Shown: positions 1 through 9,138, counted from the stretch's first letter. The stretch is DNA of 64,000 bases from Rubellimicrobium arenae (GCF_017916295.1 NZ_JAFMSS010000003.1:62001-126000); one strand, 5' to 3'. Numbers and translations are program-made. Notes: generated by a model not told the origin, from the letters alone.

Positions 1-508
1 CTTCCGAGCCTGGCTCCCCCTCGAGCTGGGCGACCTTGCCCTTGTAGCTCAGCAGCGAGGCGGCATAGTCCGCCGCCAGCCCCGCCGCGCGGACGTTGTC
101 CGTGCCCACATAGGACACGTAGTTGGCCGGGTCCGTCTCGACGCCGCTGTCGATCAGCATCACCGGAATGCCTGCCTCGGCGGCGCGCTTGACCACGGGC
201 GCGAGGCCCTTGCTGTCGAGGGCCGCCAGCGCGATGCCGTTCACCTTGCGGGAGATCAGCGCCTCCATCGCCGAGACCTGCTCCTCGATCGCGCCGTGCC
301 CGGACACGGAATGGATCTCGATGTCGACATCGAGCTCTGCGCCCTTGGCCTTCGCGAACTCGGCGATGTTGTTCATGAAGATGTCATTGATCACGGTCTT
401 GGGCAGCACCCCGATCACCAGCCTGTCCTGGGCCAGAGCCGGCCGAGCTGCCACCGTCATGGCCATCGCCGCGACTCCGGTCAGGAGCGTTCGTCTGTCG
501 ACTTCCAT
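1..508 (-). CDS. Sugar ABC transporter substrate-binding protein, ribose type (partial, C-terminus beyond window)
   Basis: Reading leftward from an ATG at 506-508 gives an open frame that runs off the window edge without a stop. The product starts with a twin-arginine-like export signal (DRRTLLTG, hydrophobic stretch, then ARPALAQ), followed by a mature start resembling periplasmic sugar-binding proteins of the RbsB/type I fold (VIGVLPKTV, then AALDSKGLAPVVKRAAEAGI and PVMLIDSGV). About 169 residues are visible, roughly half of the usual 310-340. It is divergent from a LacI-type regulator, with two palindromic operator candidates between them, so it is probably LacI-controlled. The sugar is unknown. 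The rest of the transporter should lie to the left of the window. Confidence 0.85.
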   Translation of the reverse strand, partial: MEVDRRTLLTGVAAMAMTVAARPALAQDRLVIGVLPKTVINDIFMNNIAEFAKAKGAELDVDIEIHSVSGHGAIEEQVSAMEALISRKVNGIALAALDSKGLAPVVKRAAEAGIPVMLIDSGVETDPANYVSYVGTDNVRAAGLAADYAASLLSYKGKVAQLEGEPGSE

Positions 509-610
509 CTCGTCCTCCCTGTGCGGCCCGTCTTGGGACGGCAGGGGCCTGACCGCACGGGGCCCTGCCGCGTGGATGGCTTCGGGGCCTCCTCCCCGCC
601 GGATTGTTCT

Positions 611-644
611 TGCTACCGGTAGCATCCTTGTGCAACCGGTAGCA
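611..644. promoter_or_regulatory. Tandem LacI-type operator candidates
   Basis: Two 14-bp palindromes lie in the divergent region. TGCTACCGGTAGCA at 611-624 is perfect, and TGCAACCGGTAGCA at 631-644 differs from symmetry by one base pair. They start exactly 20 bp apart, so they lie on the same face of the helix. Both centre on a CpG step, as is usual for LacI-family operators. They sit about 100 bp upstream of the binding-protein start (508) and about 120 bp upstream of the regulator start (761), which suggests control of both directions by the neighbouring regulator. Confidence 0.65.
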
Positions 645-760
645 TAGGCTGTTTCGGCGCGTCAATCTGTGGTTTGCGGTCATGAGCCGCCAAGAAGCGC
701 AAGGGCCGGAGATCGGCGCCATTGGTCGGGTCACGGACGGGGCGGCAGGGTTGGAGCGGG

Positions 761-1750
761 ATGGCAGGCTTGACGAAAAAGGTGACCTCGGCGGACGTCG
801 CCCGTGCGGCGGGCGTCTCGAAATGGACCGTGATCCGGGCCTTCGATCCTGCCGCACCCATCGCCGAGATGACGCGGACCAAGGTTCTCGCTGCAGCGGC
901 GCAGCTCGACTACAGGCCCAACCTCCTGGCGCGCAGCCTCGCGACCCAGAGAACCCATCTGGTGGCCATCCTGGTCGACGACTTCGAGAACCCCTACAAG
1001 CTGCCCACCCTCGCCCACCTGACCGCCGCCCTGCAGCGCGAGGGGATGCTGGGCATCCTGATCAACATCAACGACAGCTTCGACCATTTCGCGGCGATCA
1101 CCGATGCGCGGAGCCGTCAGGTCGATGCCATCGTCCTGTTCGGGACGGTATTCCGCCCCGAGATCGTGGCGCGCGCGGGATCGACGCCCTGTTTCGTCCT
1201 GGCCCGCGAGAGCACCATTCCGGGGGTGACCTCCGTCTACACGGACCCGGTTCCGGCCATGCGGGCGCTCGGGGAACATCTCCATGGGCGCGGCGTCCGC
1301 AGGCCGGCCTTCCTGCGCGGCCCGCGCACGCAGTCCACGGCCCTGGGCCGCTGCCGCGAGTTCGTGTCCTTCTGGGCCGAGCAAGGAGTTCAGGTTCCGG
1401 TGATCAACGCCGGAGTCTACGATCGGGAAAGCGCAGCCGAGGCCGTGCACCGGTGGCTCCCGACCGTCCCCGGGGTCCCCGGATGCGATGCGCTGGCCTG
1501 CGAAAATGACATCCTCGCCCTCGGGGCCCTGGACGCGCTGCGCTACCGGCTTGGGCTCCGGGTTCCGCAGGACATCGCCGTGGTGGGCTTCGACGACATC
1601 GATCTCGCTGCCGCGCCTTCGTTCGACCTCACGACATACCGACAGCCATTTCGGGACATGGTGGAGGCCTTGGTCCAGATGCTGACCGGCAAGCGCCCCG
1701 CCGAAACGCTGCGGCTGACCGGCGACCTCGTCCTGCGAGGATCGTCCTAG
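761..1750 (+). CDS. LacI-family transcriptional regulator
   Basis: The product is a 329-residue LacI/GalR repressor. An N-terminal helix-turn-helix (VTSADVARAAGVSKWTVIRA, about residues 8-27) is followed by a hinge (LDYRPNLLARSLAT) and a periplasmic-binding-protein-like effector domain (LVAILVDDFENPY near the start, VVGFDDIDLAAAP near the end). I chose the ATG at 761 because GGAG lies 4 nt upstream and the helix-turn-helix then starts at the usual distance from the N-terminus; an in-frame ATG at 722 adds 13 unlikely residues. The recognition helix carries Lys-Trp where LacI has Tyr-Gln, which may go with the CCGG-centred operators at 611-644. The effector is probably a sugar taken up by the divergent ABC system. 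Confidence 0.92.
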   Translation: MAGLTKKVTSADVARAAGVSKWTVIRAFDPAAPIAEMTRTKVLAAAAQLDYRPNLLARSLATQRTHLVAILVDDFENPYKLPTLAHLTAALQREGMLGILININDSFDHFAAITDARSRQVDAIVLFGTVFRPEIVARAGSTPCFVLARESTIPGVTSVYTDPVPAMRALGEHLHGRGVRRPAFLRGPRTQSTALGRCREFVSFWAEQGVQVPVINAGVYDRESAAEAVHRWLPTVPGVPGCDALACENDILALGALDALRYRLGLRVPQDIAVVGFDDIDLAAAPSFDLTTYRQPFRDMVEALVQMLTGKRPAETLRLTGDLVLRGSS

Positions 1751-1960
1751 ATCGGCATCCGGCCGTCTGGGCCGCCCCCACGGCCGGCGGCACCAAGTCC
1801 TGCGGCGCGAGCCTGGCCCCTCGTGCCGGGCGACGTAACGGCAATCCGAAACAATTCGCCCTCCGCGCGGTTCGGGGACCGTTCCGCGAGCCCCGCCGCT
1901 GGATCCGCGACCAACCGGCGGGATCAGGTCACGGGCAGGTCGAAGAAGAACAGGGTGACG

Positions 1961-3874
1961 ATGTCCGATTCCCAGCTACATGGACCGCAATCCTCGATGC
2001 CGTCCGCTCCAAGCACGCTGCCTCATCTTTGCAGGCAGAACGGGATCACCACGGAGTACGAGGAGAGCGGGGCCGTCCGGCCCGTGCCGGAGGAGAGCCT
2101 GCGGACCCTTCTGCAAAGCCTCGGAGGGACTTCGGCCGCCCCTGTCGCGGCAACGGCACCCCAACCTGAAATGCCGCAGGTGCCGGCTGGCCTGTCCTGC
2201 TTCCAGCCCGCCTGGCTAGAGCGTAGCCCGGCCTGGGGGCTGACCTGCCAACTCTACGAACTGCGTTCGGCCCGCAACTGGGGCATCGGAGATTTCAGGG
2301 ACCTGCGCGACCTTGCGGCTCTGGCCGGCGAGGTGGGTGCGGACTTTCTCGGCGTCAATCCTCTTCATGCCCTCTTTCTCGCAGATCCCCTGAGATGCAG
2401 TCCGTTCTCGCCCTCGAACCGGCGTTTCCTGAACCCCCTCTACATCGCCGTCGACGAGGTTCCGGGGGCTGACACACCATCGGAGACCATGCTGGCCGAA
2501 CTTCGGGCCGGCGAGATGGTGGACTACCCGGCCGTGGCGGACCTGAAGCTCGGGGCCTTGCGATCCGCCTTCGACAGATGTCCCTTCGGGTCGGATCCCC
2601 AGGCAGAAGCGGCCCTTGGGGCGTTCCGCGAAGCCGGAGGCTCTTCGCTCTGGCGTCATGCGCTCTTCGAGGTCCTGTCGCGGGAGATGGTCGCGCGCGG
2701 CCATGGCGCCGGATGGACGGACTGGCCCGAGGCGATGCAGGACTGGCAGGGCGAGGCGGTCGCCCGCTTTGCCGCCGATCATGAGAGCGATGTCGCCTTC
2801 CAGATCTGGTTGCAGTGGATCGCCAGCCTGCAACTTTCGGCCGCGAAGGAGGCTACCCACGCCGCCGGGATGAGGATTGGCCTCTATCTCGACCTCGCAG
2901 TGGGCGAAGCCCCGGACGGCTCCGCCGCGTGGAGCCATCCCGAGCTTCTGCTGCCCGGCGTGGGACTGGGCGCCCCGCCCGACGTCTTCGCCACCGAGGG
3001 GCAGAGCTGGGGGCTTGCCGCCCCATCGCCGCGCGCCCTGATCGAGCGGGATTTCGCGCCCTACCGGAACATGATCGCCGCTCAGATGGGATACGCCGGG
3101 GCCTTGCGCATCGACCATGCCATGGCCCTCTGGCAGCTGTTCCTTGTCCCGGAGGGCCAGTCGGCCAGGGCGGGCGCCCATCTCCGCTATCCATTCGCCG
3201 AGATGCTCCGGGTTCTGGCAGAGCAGTCGGAAGAACACGGGACGACCGTGATCGGCGAGGATCTGGGATTCGTCCCCGCAGGTTTTCGCGAAGCGATGGC
3301 CGAAGCCGGCGTGCTGTCCTACCGTATCCTTTACTTCGAGAAGATGGACGGTGCCTTCCTGCCGCCCGAACGGTACCCCGCCCTGGCCCTGGCCTGCCTG
3401 TCCACGCACGACCTGCCAACCCTGGCCGCCTGGTGGAGAGCGGACGATGTCGTGCTTCGCCGCACGCATGGGCTGGTCGACGAGGCGTCTTCGGTCGAGC
3501 AGCTGGCGTTGCGGGCCCGCGAACGGACAGCCCTGACGCAGTCGCTCGTGGCCGCCGGGCTGCTCCGCTCGCCCCCGGCCGAAACCACTGAGCTGGCCGA
3601 CGAGCTCCTTGAGGCCGCCCATCGGTTCATCGCCCGGACGCCCTGCCGCCTGACCGCCGTCAGGCTGGCCGACCTGATCGGCCCCATCGCCCCGACCAAC
3701 CTGCCTGGCACGGTGAACGCCTATCCGAACTGGAGGCTGCGTTGCCCGGTGCCGCTGGAGCGACTTCCCGACGACGCCCGCTTCCTCCGCGTCACCGCGG
3801 CCATGTCAGCCGAGCGGCCACGTGGGACGCATGACGCGAGGCTGAGGCGCAGCACCCCTGTGGCCAGAGGATAA
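1961..3874 (+). CDS. malQ: 4-alpha-glucanotransferase
   Basis: The product transfers alpha-1,4-glucan segments between maltodextrins (glycoside hydrolase family 77) in the cytoplasm. Family landmarks are LYELRSARNWGIGDF near the N-terminus, SPFSPSNRRFLNPLYI, the nucleophile region LRIDHAMALWQLF, the acid/base region VIGEDLGFVPAGF, the third acidic region STHDLPTLAAWW, and a C-terminal PGTVNAYPNW segment. The length of 637 residues is normal. I chose ATG 1961, with AGGGTG just upstream; an ATG at 1997 is possible, and an upstream in-frame ATG at 1823 would add low-complexity sequence. It precedes otsA-otsB on the same strand by about 170 bp, which suggests shared control of glucan and trehalose metabolism. 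Confidence 0.93.
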   Translation: MSDSQLHGPQSSMPSAPSTLPHLCRQNGITTEYEESGAVRPVPEESLRTLLQSLGGTSAAPVAATAPQPEMPQVPAGLSCFQPAWLERSPAWGLTCQLYELRSARNWGIGDFRDLRDLAALAGEVGADFLGVNPLHALFLADPLRCSPFSPSNRRFLNPLYIAVDEVPGADTPSETMLAELRAGEMVDYPAVADLKLGALRSAFDRCPFGSDPQAEAALGAFREAGGSSLWRHALFEVLSREMVARGHGAGWTDWPEAMQDWQGEAVARFAADHESDVAFQIWLQWIASLQLSAAKEATHAAGMRIGLYLDLAVGEAPDGSAAWSHPELLLPGVGLGAPPDVFATEGQSWGLAAPSPRALIERDFAPYRNMIAAQMGYAGALRIDHAMALWQLFLVPEGQSARAGAHLRYPFAEMLRVLAEQSEEHGTTVIGEDLGFVPAGFREAMAEAGVLSYRILYFEKMDGAFLPPERYPALALACLSTHDLPTLAAWWRADDVVLRRTHGLVDEASSVEQLALRARERTALTQSLVAAGLLRSPPAETTELADELLEAAHRFIARTPCRLTAVRLADLIGPIAPTNLPGTVNAYPNWRLRCPVPLERLPDDARFLRVTAAMSAERPRGTHDARLRRSTPVARG

Positions 3875-3895
3875 CGGTTGCCGAAACCCGTGGCG

Positions 3896-3939
3896 GCCCC
3901 GGTTTCATGCCGGGGCGGACAGGGCGGCCTGCCCGCCCC
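3896..3939 (+). terminator. Two GC-rich hairpins between malQ and otsA
   Basis: A 7-bp perfect stem (GCCCCGG at 3896-3902 pairing with CCGGGGC at 3910-3916) is followed at once by a 6-bp stem (GGGCGG at 3922-3927 with CCGCCC at 3934-3939). There is no T-tract, so this is not a classical intrinsic terminator. It could reduce read-through into otsA or protect the end of the malQ message. Confidence 0.3.
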
Positions 3940-4045
3940 ATATGTGACGGCAACACCCCGGGTTCCGGGTCGGCACGGTGGCGCGGCCCAAGGCGCACCC
4001 GACGATCCCACCCGTCAACGACGTCCAGACCGAAGGAACACCGCC

Positions 4046-5425
4046 ATGGGCCGCCTTGTCGTCGCCTCGAACAGGACCGCCGCTCCGGGCGAGGATCGCG
4101 CCGGAGGGCTCGCCGTAGCGCTCTGGGATGCGTTGACCGAGCGCGGCGGGCTCTGGTTCGGCTGGTCGGGCGAGATCGCCGAGCGGGAAACCCGTGGGGT
4201 GCGGCTGGTGGCCGAGGGCAACGTCGAGTTCGCCCTGGCGGACCTGACCGAGGCCGAACAGCAGGGCTACTACCTGGGCTACGCGAACCGGGCGCTCTGG
4301 CCGGTGTTCCATTACCGGATCGACCTTGCGCGCTTCGACGATTCCGACTGGGACTGCTACGCGGGGGTGAACAGACGGTTCGGCCGGCTCCTGCACCAGC
4401 TCCTGCGACGCGATGACATCGTCTGGGTGCATGACTACCACTTCCTGCTGCTGGGCCAGGAGCTGCGCAACAACGGCTGGCAAGAGCCCGTCGGCTTCTT
4501 CCTCCATATCCCCTTCCCGCCCTCGGAGATCTTTTCCGCGCTGCCGCAGCACCAGAGGATTGCCCGCGCCCTTGCCGAATTCGACCTCCTGGGCTTCCAG
4601 ACCATGCGCGACGTGGGCAACTTCCGCCGCTACATGGCCGAACATCATGGCGCCGAAGAGTTGCCGGACGGCCGCCTGAAGGCCTTTGGCCGTACGATCC
4701 GGGTCGAGGCCTTCCCGATCGGCATCGATGCGGACGAATTCCGCCGCTTCGCGCAGGGGCAGGACGCCAGCGCGGCGGCAGAACGCGTGGGGCGCATCAT
4801 CGGCGACCGGGCGCTCGTGATCGGGGCCGACCGCATGGACTATTCCAAGGGGTTGCCGCAGCGGCTCCGCGCCTTCGGGCGCCTCCTGGACGAGAACGAG
4901 GACCTGCGCGGCCGGGTCAACCTCATCCAGATCGCCCCTCCCTCGCGCGAGACGGTGGGCGCCTACCGCGACCTTCGCGAGGAGCTCGACCGCCTTGCCG
5001 GGCAGGTGAACGGAGACTACTCCGACCTCGACTGGACGCCGATCCGCTACCTCGCCCGCGGCTACCCGCGCGAGGTGCTGGCTGGGCTTTACCGGCTCGC
5101 GCGCGTGGGGCTGGTGACGCCATTGCACGACGGCATGAACCTCGTGGCCAAGGAGTTCGTCGCGGCCCAGCATCCCGACGATCCCGGGGTGCTGATCCTG
5201 TCCGAGTTCGCCGGCGCGGCGGAACGGATGGGGGCCGCCTTGCTCGTGAATCCGCACGACGTGGCCGGGGTCGCCGACGCGATCCGCCGGTCGCTTGAGA
5301 TGTCCAGGGAGGAACGGATCGAGCGATGGCGGGCCCTGGACGAGGAGGTCGGCACGAACGACGTGGCCGCCTGGCGCAGGGCCTTCATCGCCGAGCTCGA
5401 GGCCATCGCCGGGGGCGGAGCATGA
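4046..5425 (+). CDS. otsA: Alpha,alpha-trehalose-phosphate synthase (UDP-forming)
   Basis: OtsA joins a nucleotide-activated glucose to glucose-6-phosphate to give trehalose-6-phosphate (glycosyltransferase family 20, cytoplasmic). Visible landmarks are RLVVASNR at the start, GGLAVALWDAL, WVHDYHFLLLGQELR, FLHIPFPPSEIF, LLGFQT, the donor-binding ADRMDYSKGLPQRL, and the C-terminal TPLHDGMNLVAKEFVA. The 459-residue length is typical. ATG 4046 has AAGGAA 8 nt upstream and directly precedes the conserved first strand. The stop overlaps the otsB start (ATGA at 5422-5425), so the two are translationally coupled. The product is probably used as a compatible solute under osmotic or drying stress. Confidence 0.95.
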   Translation: MGRLVVASNRTAAPGEDRAGGLAVALWDALTERGGLWFGWSGEIAERETRGVRLVAEGNVEFALADLTEAEQQGYYLGYANRALWPVFHYRIDLARFDDSDWDCYAGVNRRFGRLLHQLLRRDDIVWVHDYHFLLLGQELRNNGWQEPVGFFLHIPFPPSEIFSALPQHQRIARALAEFDLLGFQTMRDVGNFRRYMAEHHGAEELPDGRLKAFGRTIRVEAFPIGIDADEFRRFAQGQDASAAAERVGRIIGDRALVIGADRMDYSKGLPQRLRAFGRLLDENEDLRGRVNLIQIAPPSRETVGAYRDLREELDRLAGQVNGDYSDLDWTPIRYLARGYPREVLAGLYRLARVGLVTPLHDGMNLVAKEFVAAQHPDDPGVLILSEFAGAAERMGAALLVNPHDVAGVADAIRRSLEMSREERIERWRALDEEVGTNDVAAWRRAFIAELEAIAGGGA

Positions 5426-6153
5426 CCCTTGGCGATCTGGAGACGCTCGGCCTCCGCCCCGGGGACGCGCTTTTCCTCGACTTCGACGGGACCCTGGCCG
5501 AGATCGGTCCCGATCCGGACGCCATCCGGCTTCCTCCCTCGACGCATGAGGACCTGGAGATCCTGGCCGGACACCTTGGCGGCGCGTTGGCCGTGATCTC
5601 GGGGCGCGACCTTCGGGACCTGGGCAGCCGCGTCCCCGCAGGGCTGTGGCGCCTGGGTGGGCATGGGATCGAGGTCCTGCCCCCGGGAGCCGCCCCTCCC
5701 CCTACGACGATGGAGCCGGCCGAGGGTCTCCTCGCGCCCCTGGTCGACGTCGCGAGCCGCCCGGGCGTGCGCCTGGAGATCAAGGGTCCGGTCGCGGCGA
5801 TCCATTACCGGGCCGCGCCGGATCAGGAGGAGGCCTGCCTGGCCGCAGCCCAGGCGGCGGCGCGGATCGTGCCGGGCCATGTCGTTCAGGCGGGCAAGAT
5901 GGTCGTCGAGGTCAAGCCCGCGGCGGCCCATAAGGGATCATCCCTGACCCGCCTCATGCAGGCGCCGCCGTTTCAGGGACGCCGCCCGATCATGCTGGGC
6001 GACGACACCACCGACGAGGACGCGATGGCCGTCGCCGCCGGGCTGGGCGGATTGGCCGTCAAGGTGGGTCCCGGTCCCAGCATCGCGACGCTCCGGGCGC
6101 CGGACCCGGGCGCGGTGCGCGCCTGGCTGGCCCGCGAGGGATCAGGCGGTTGA
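5422..6153 (+). CDS. otsB: Trehalose-6-phosphate phosphatase
   Basis: This HAD-superfamily phosphatase converts trehalose-6-phosphate to trehalose. The nucleophile motif is FLDFDGTLAEIGPDP near residue 20. Further motifs are VISGRDLRDL, the cap-region GGHGIEVLPPG, KGSSLTRLM, and the metal-binding GDDTTDEDAM near the C-terminus. The length of 243 residues is normal. The start ATG lies inside the otsA stop (4-nt overlap). The gene ends 29 bp before the stop of the convergent flavin reductase gene. Confidence 0.95.
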   Translation: MTLGDLETLGLRPGDALFLDFDGTLAEIGPDPDAIRLPPSTHEDLEILAGHLGGALAVISGRDLRDLGSRVPAGLWRLGGHGIEVLPPGAAPPPTTMEPAEGLLAPLVDVASRPGVRLEIKGPVAAIHYRAAPDQEEACLAAAQAAARIVPGHVVQAGKMVVEVKPAAAHKGSSLTRLMQAPPFQGRRPIMLGDDTTDEDAMAVAAGLGGLAVKVGPGPSIATLRAPDPGAVRAWLAREGSGG

Positions 6154-6182
6154 ACAGCGGTCCAATCGGGCCGCGCGCCTGC

Positions 6183-6767
6183 TCAATCGGGCACCGCACG
6201 ATCCCTGACCGGCCCATGGGCCTGGGCGAAGGCATCGAAGCCGAGCAGGAACCGGGTCAGACGTTCCCGGATCCTGGCATCGGTCAATGTTCCATCCTCG
6301 CCGAAGACGTCCGACGCCCGCGACACGAACAGGCGGTCCCCGCTCCAGAGCTGGGCGCCAAGGGTCTTGAACACGGGCAGCCAGGCGGTCTGGCTCAGCA
6401 GCGTGCCAAACGGTCCGGGCGAAGCGCCCATCAGGGCCACCGGCTTGCCGCCGAACACATGCGGAATGTCCGACGCCGGACGGGACAGCCAGTCGATGGC
6501 GTTCTTGAGGACACCCGGCACGGAGTTGTTGTACTCCGGCGTGGCGAGGATCAGCCCGTCCGCCTCGGCGATGGCTTCCTTGAGGTCCGCCACGGCTGCT
6601 GGAATGCCCTCGCGCTGCTCCACGTCCCCGTCATACAGCGGGATGCCAGAGATGGAGCAGATCCGAAGGCTCGATCCCTCCGGCATGAGATCGCGAGCCG
6701 CCCGGAGGAGGGCCGAGTTCATGGAGCCCTGGCGCAGGCTGCCGGAGATCCCGATCAGTTTGGTCAT
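6183..6767 (-). CDS. NAD(P)H-dependent FMN reductase (flavodoxin-like fold)
   Basis: The 194-residue product starts with the phosphate-binding loop of the NADPH-dependent FMN reductase family (LIGISGSLRQGSMNSALL). It continues with the flavin-contacting ILATPEYNNSVPGVLKNAIDW and KPVALMGASPGPFGT, all in the usual order for this family (YieF/ChrR/ArsH-like reductases). Such enzymes reduce FMN, quinones, azo dyes or metals; the substrate cannot be told from sequence. It appears to be a single gene, convergent with otsB. Confidence 0.88.
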   Translation of the reverse strand: MTKLIGISGSLRQGSMNSALLRAARDLMPEGSSLRICSISGIPLYDGDVEQREGIPAAVADLKEAIAEADGLILATPEYNNSVPGVLKNAIDWLSRPASDIPHVFGGKPVALMGASPGPFGTLLSQTAWLPVFKTLGAQLWSGDRLFVSRASDVFGEDGTLTDARIRERLTRFLLGFDAFAQAHGPVRDRAVPD

Positions 6768-6990
6768 GTCCTAATCCTGTGCAGACCGATGCGGGGCCTG
6801 GACCCCGGGGTCCCGCATCATCGGCCAAGACCCGGCACCTGTCGACGGGTCCTGCTTCGTCGCGATCGCGCCTCGCGACGGCCGCCCTCTCCGTGCGCCC
6901 GACCTATGGAGCACCGGCAGTGGCACACGACCTGCCACCCTGGATGGGCCGCGGCAGGCCGAAGTCGCAGGCCACGACCCCCTAAGGGAA

Positions 6991-9138
6991 TCAGATCATC
7001 CAGTGAAGGTCGGACAGCGCCGAGAGAAGCGAAAGGTTCTCGGCCCGGGCCGCGTCGGTGAAGACCAGAGTGTCCTCGGCCGCCAGAAGCGAGGTGGCCG
7101 GGGTGGCGCCGTATTCGCCCGCGCCGACGGTCAGGGCCACATCCGTGACGTCGCCGTTGAAGCTCGCCTGCCCCCAGGGATTGCCGAAGAACAGGTTGTG
7201 CGTGTCGTAGCCGCTATGGCCGCCGACCCCGCCCGCGAAGGCCATGTCACCCTTCTTGGCTCCGTCGATCCAGACCTGGAGGCGGCCGTCGTCGAGGTCG
7301 ATCATCACCCGGTGATCCAGTTCGGCCACCGCGTTGAGCCTGGCGCCCGTGGTGGTCAGGGACCGGACGACGTTCGTCTGGTCCCAGATCTGCACCTGAA
7401 GCTCGCCCGCCGCCGTCACCTTGGTCACCAGGCAGCCCTGGAGACGGGACACCTCGCCCGAGGCTCCGACCCGGTCGGCGTCCAGCTTGAATTGGAATGT
7501 GAAGTCATCGGCATCGGCCAGATCGGCCACCTGGCTGCGCGCCACCTGCGCCGACGGCGTCGTGCCCCCCAGTTGCAGGCCGTCCGAGGTCCACTTCGCC
7601 TCGAGCCCGAGGTCGGCGGTCGAGGCCGGGTCGACGGCATAGAAGTGCCCGTTCGCAAGGCTCAGGACCTTGGAATGGTCGACGGCTTCCTGCACGGCCT
7701 CGGTCGCGGTCTGTCCATCGGGCAGCTTGACCGTGAGCTGAACCGTGTAGTCCCCGCCCCTGGTGTAGTTGTGGCTCACCTTGCAGCCGGTCGCCGTCGT
7801 GCCATCGCCGAAGGTCCAGCTGTAGGTCGTGCCCTTGGGAAGGTCGGCCCCGTTCAGGGTTGACAGGCTGGCGTCGTAGATGCGGGTCGCGCGGTCCTCG
7901 TGCTGCACATGGAAGAGCGGCTGGAGGCCCGCTCCGGCCGATTGGGTCAGGGCGGAGCCCGCGTTCAACTGGTCGATGATCCCCCCCTGGAGCGCGACCC
8001 AATGGTGGATGCCGTCCTCGAGCTTGAGCGAGGAGCCTGCGAAGAGGTTGCCGATGTAGCCGGGCGCCTGGGGATCGGTGACCTGGACCAGCACGTTGTC
8101 CGACACGATCCAGTCGGCGTGCCCGGCGGCCGAGGGCACGGCCGTGGTCACGTTCTTCTGGATCAGCACGGCAGTGGAGGCGCTGGCGAGATTGATGCGC
8201 GGGATCTCCACCTCCGGGTCGGCGCCGTCCCTGGCCGCGCCGTCATCATGAAGCAGCGTGTTGTTGCGGATGGTAACGCCGTTCGTCTCGCCGACGGTGA
8301 TGCCGTTGAGATGGGCGTTGGTGATCGTGTTCCCTTCGATCACGACGTTCCGATAGAACATCTCGGCCCCGGCGGCGCGGGTGTCGACAAGTTCGTTCCG
8401 CATGAAGATCGACTGGGTGGCGGTCCCGTTTCCGATATCGAGCACGTTGTCCCGGATCACGACGTTCCGGGACGGCGCCGTCGTGGCCGTCGTCCAGAAC
8501 TGGATCATGTCGCAATGGTCACCACTGGTCGGCGAGCCCTTGAAGTCGTGGATGTGGTTGCCCTCGATCGTGATGTCCTCGACCTGGGCAAAGCACGAGC
8601 CGTCCATCCGCATGTCATGGATGTCGTTGCCCTTGACCAGGACCCGCTGGCTCTCGGTCACGGACAGGCCCCGGTAGAACTTCGAAAGCTCGTTGCCCTC
8701 GATGACGGTGTCCGAGCAGCCCCGGACGACAAGACCCTGGGCAAAGCCGAAGCCGTTCGCCGCGGCGGACAGGTTCGACGCCACGTCGCCGTCCACCACG
8801 CAGTTGGTGATGGCGAGCTTGCTGCACCCCGAGAAGCTCGCCGCTTTGGTGGTCAGGGTATCGCCGGCCTTGTAGGTGTAGTCGAACTTGAGGCCATCGA
8901 CGGCCAGGTTCGCGGCCCCGCGCACATCGACGCTGCTGAAGACGGCCTTGTGAAGCGGATCGGCGGATCTGAGCGTCACACGGTCGCTGAAGGTGATGTC
9001 GAAGCCGGACTGCGCGTTCAGCGACAGGCTGCCGTAGTTGCCCTCCCTGAGCAGGATCGTCCCGCCTCCGCCGTTGAGCTGCTTCAGGGCTGCGGTCAGT
9101 TCGGCCTGCGTGGAGACCGTGATGGTCGGATTGGTCAC
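6991..9138 (-). CDS. Large protein with parallel beta-helix, PKD and LamG-like domains
   Basis: The product has 715 residues. Residues about 40-340 form a right-handed parallel beta-helix, with recurrent N/V ladders such as DTVIEGNELSKFYRGLSV, RVLVKGNDIHDM, DITIEGNHIHDF and NVVIRDNVLDIGN. A PKD-type fold follows (YSWTFGDGTTATG then SHNYTRGGDYTVQLTV, about 430-485). The C-terminal part, about 540-690, looks like a concanavalin/LamG sandwich (FTFQFKLDADR, VWIDGAKKGDMAFAGG). Beta-helix proteins of this kind are polysaccharide lyases, epimerases or surface adhesins; I cannot assign a catalytic site. There is no Sec signal at the N-terminus, so export, if any, would be by type I secretion using the C-terminus. 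It is probably monocistronic. Confidence 0.8.
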   Translation of the reverse strand: MTNPTITVSTQAELTAALKQLNGGGGTILLREGNYGSLSLNAQSGFDITFSDRVTLRSADPLHKAVFSSVDVRGAANLAVDGLKFDYTYKAGDTLTTKAASFSGCSKLAITNCVVDGDVASNLSAAANGFGFAQGLVVRGCSDTVIEGNELSKFYRGLSVTESQRVLVKGNDIHDMRMDGSCFAQVEDITIEGNHIHDFKGSPTSGDHCDMIQFWTTATTAPSRNVVIRDNVLDIGNGTATQSIFMRNELVDTRAAGAEMFYRNVVIEGNTITNAHLNGITVGETNGVTIRNNTLLHDDGAARDGADPEVEIPRINLASASTAVLIQKNVTTAVPSAAGHADWIVSDNVLVQVTDPQAPGYIGNLFAGSSLKLEDGIHHWVALQGGIIDQLNAGSALTQSAGAGLQPLFHVQHEDRATRIYDASLSTLNGADLPKGTTYSWTFGDGTTATGCKVSHNYTRGGDYTVQLTVKLPDGQTATEAVQEAVDHSKVLSLANGHFYAVDPASTADLGLEAKWTSDGLQLGGTTPSAQVARSQVADLADADDFTFQFKLDADRVGASGEVSRLQGCLVTKVTAAGELQVQIWDQTNVVRSLTTTGARLNAVAELDHRVMIDLDDGRLQVWIDGAKKGDMAFAGGVGGHSGYDTHNLFFGNPWGQASFNGDVTDVALTVGAGEYGATPATSLLAAEDTLVFTDAARAENLSLLSALSDLHWMI

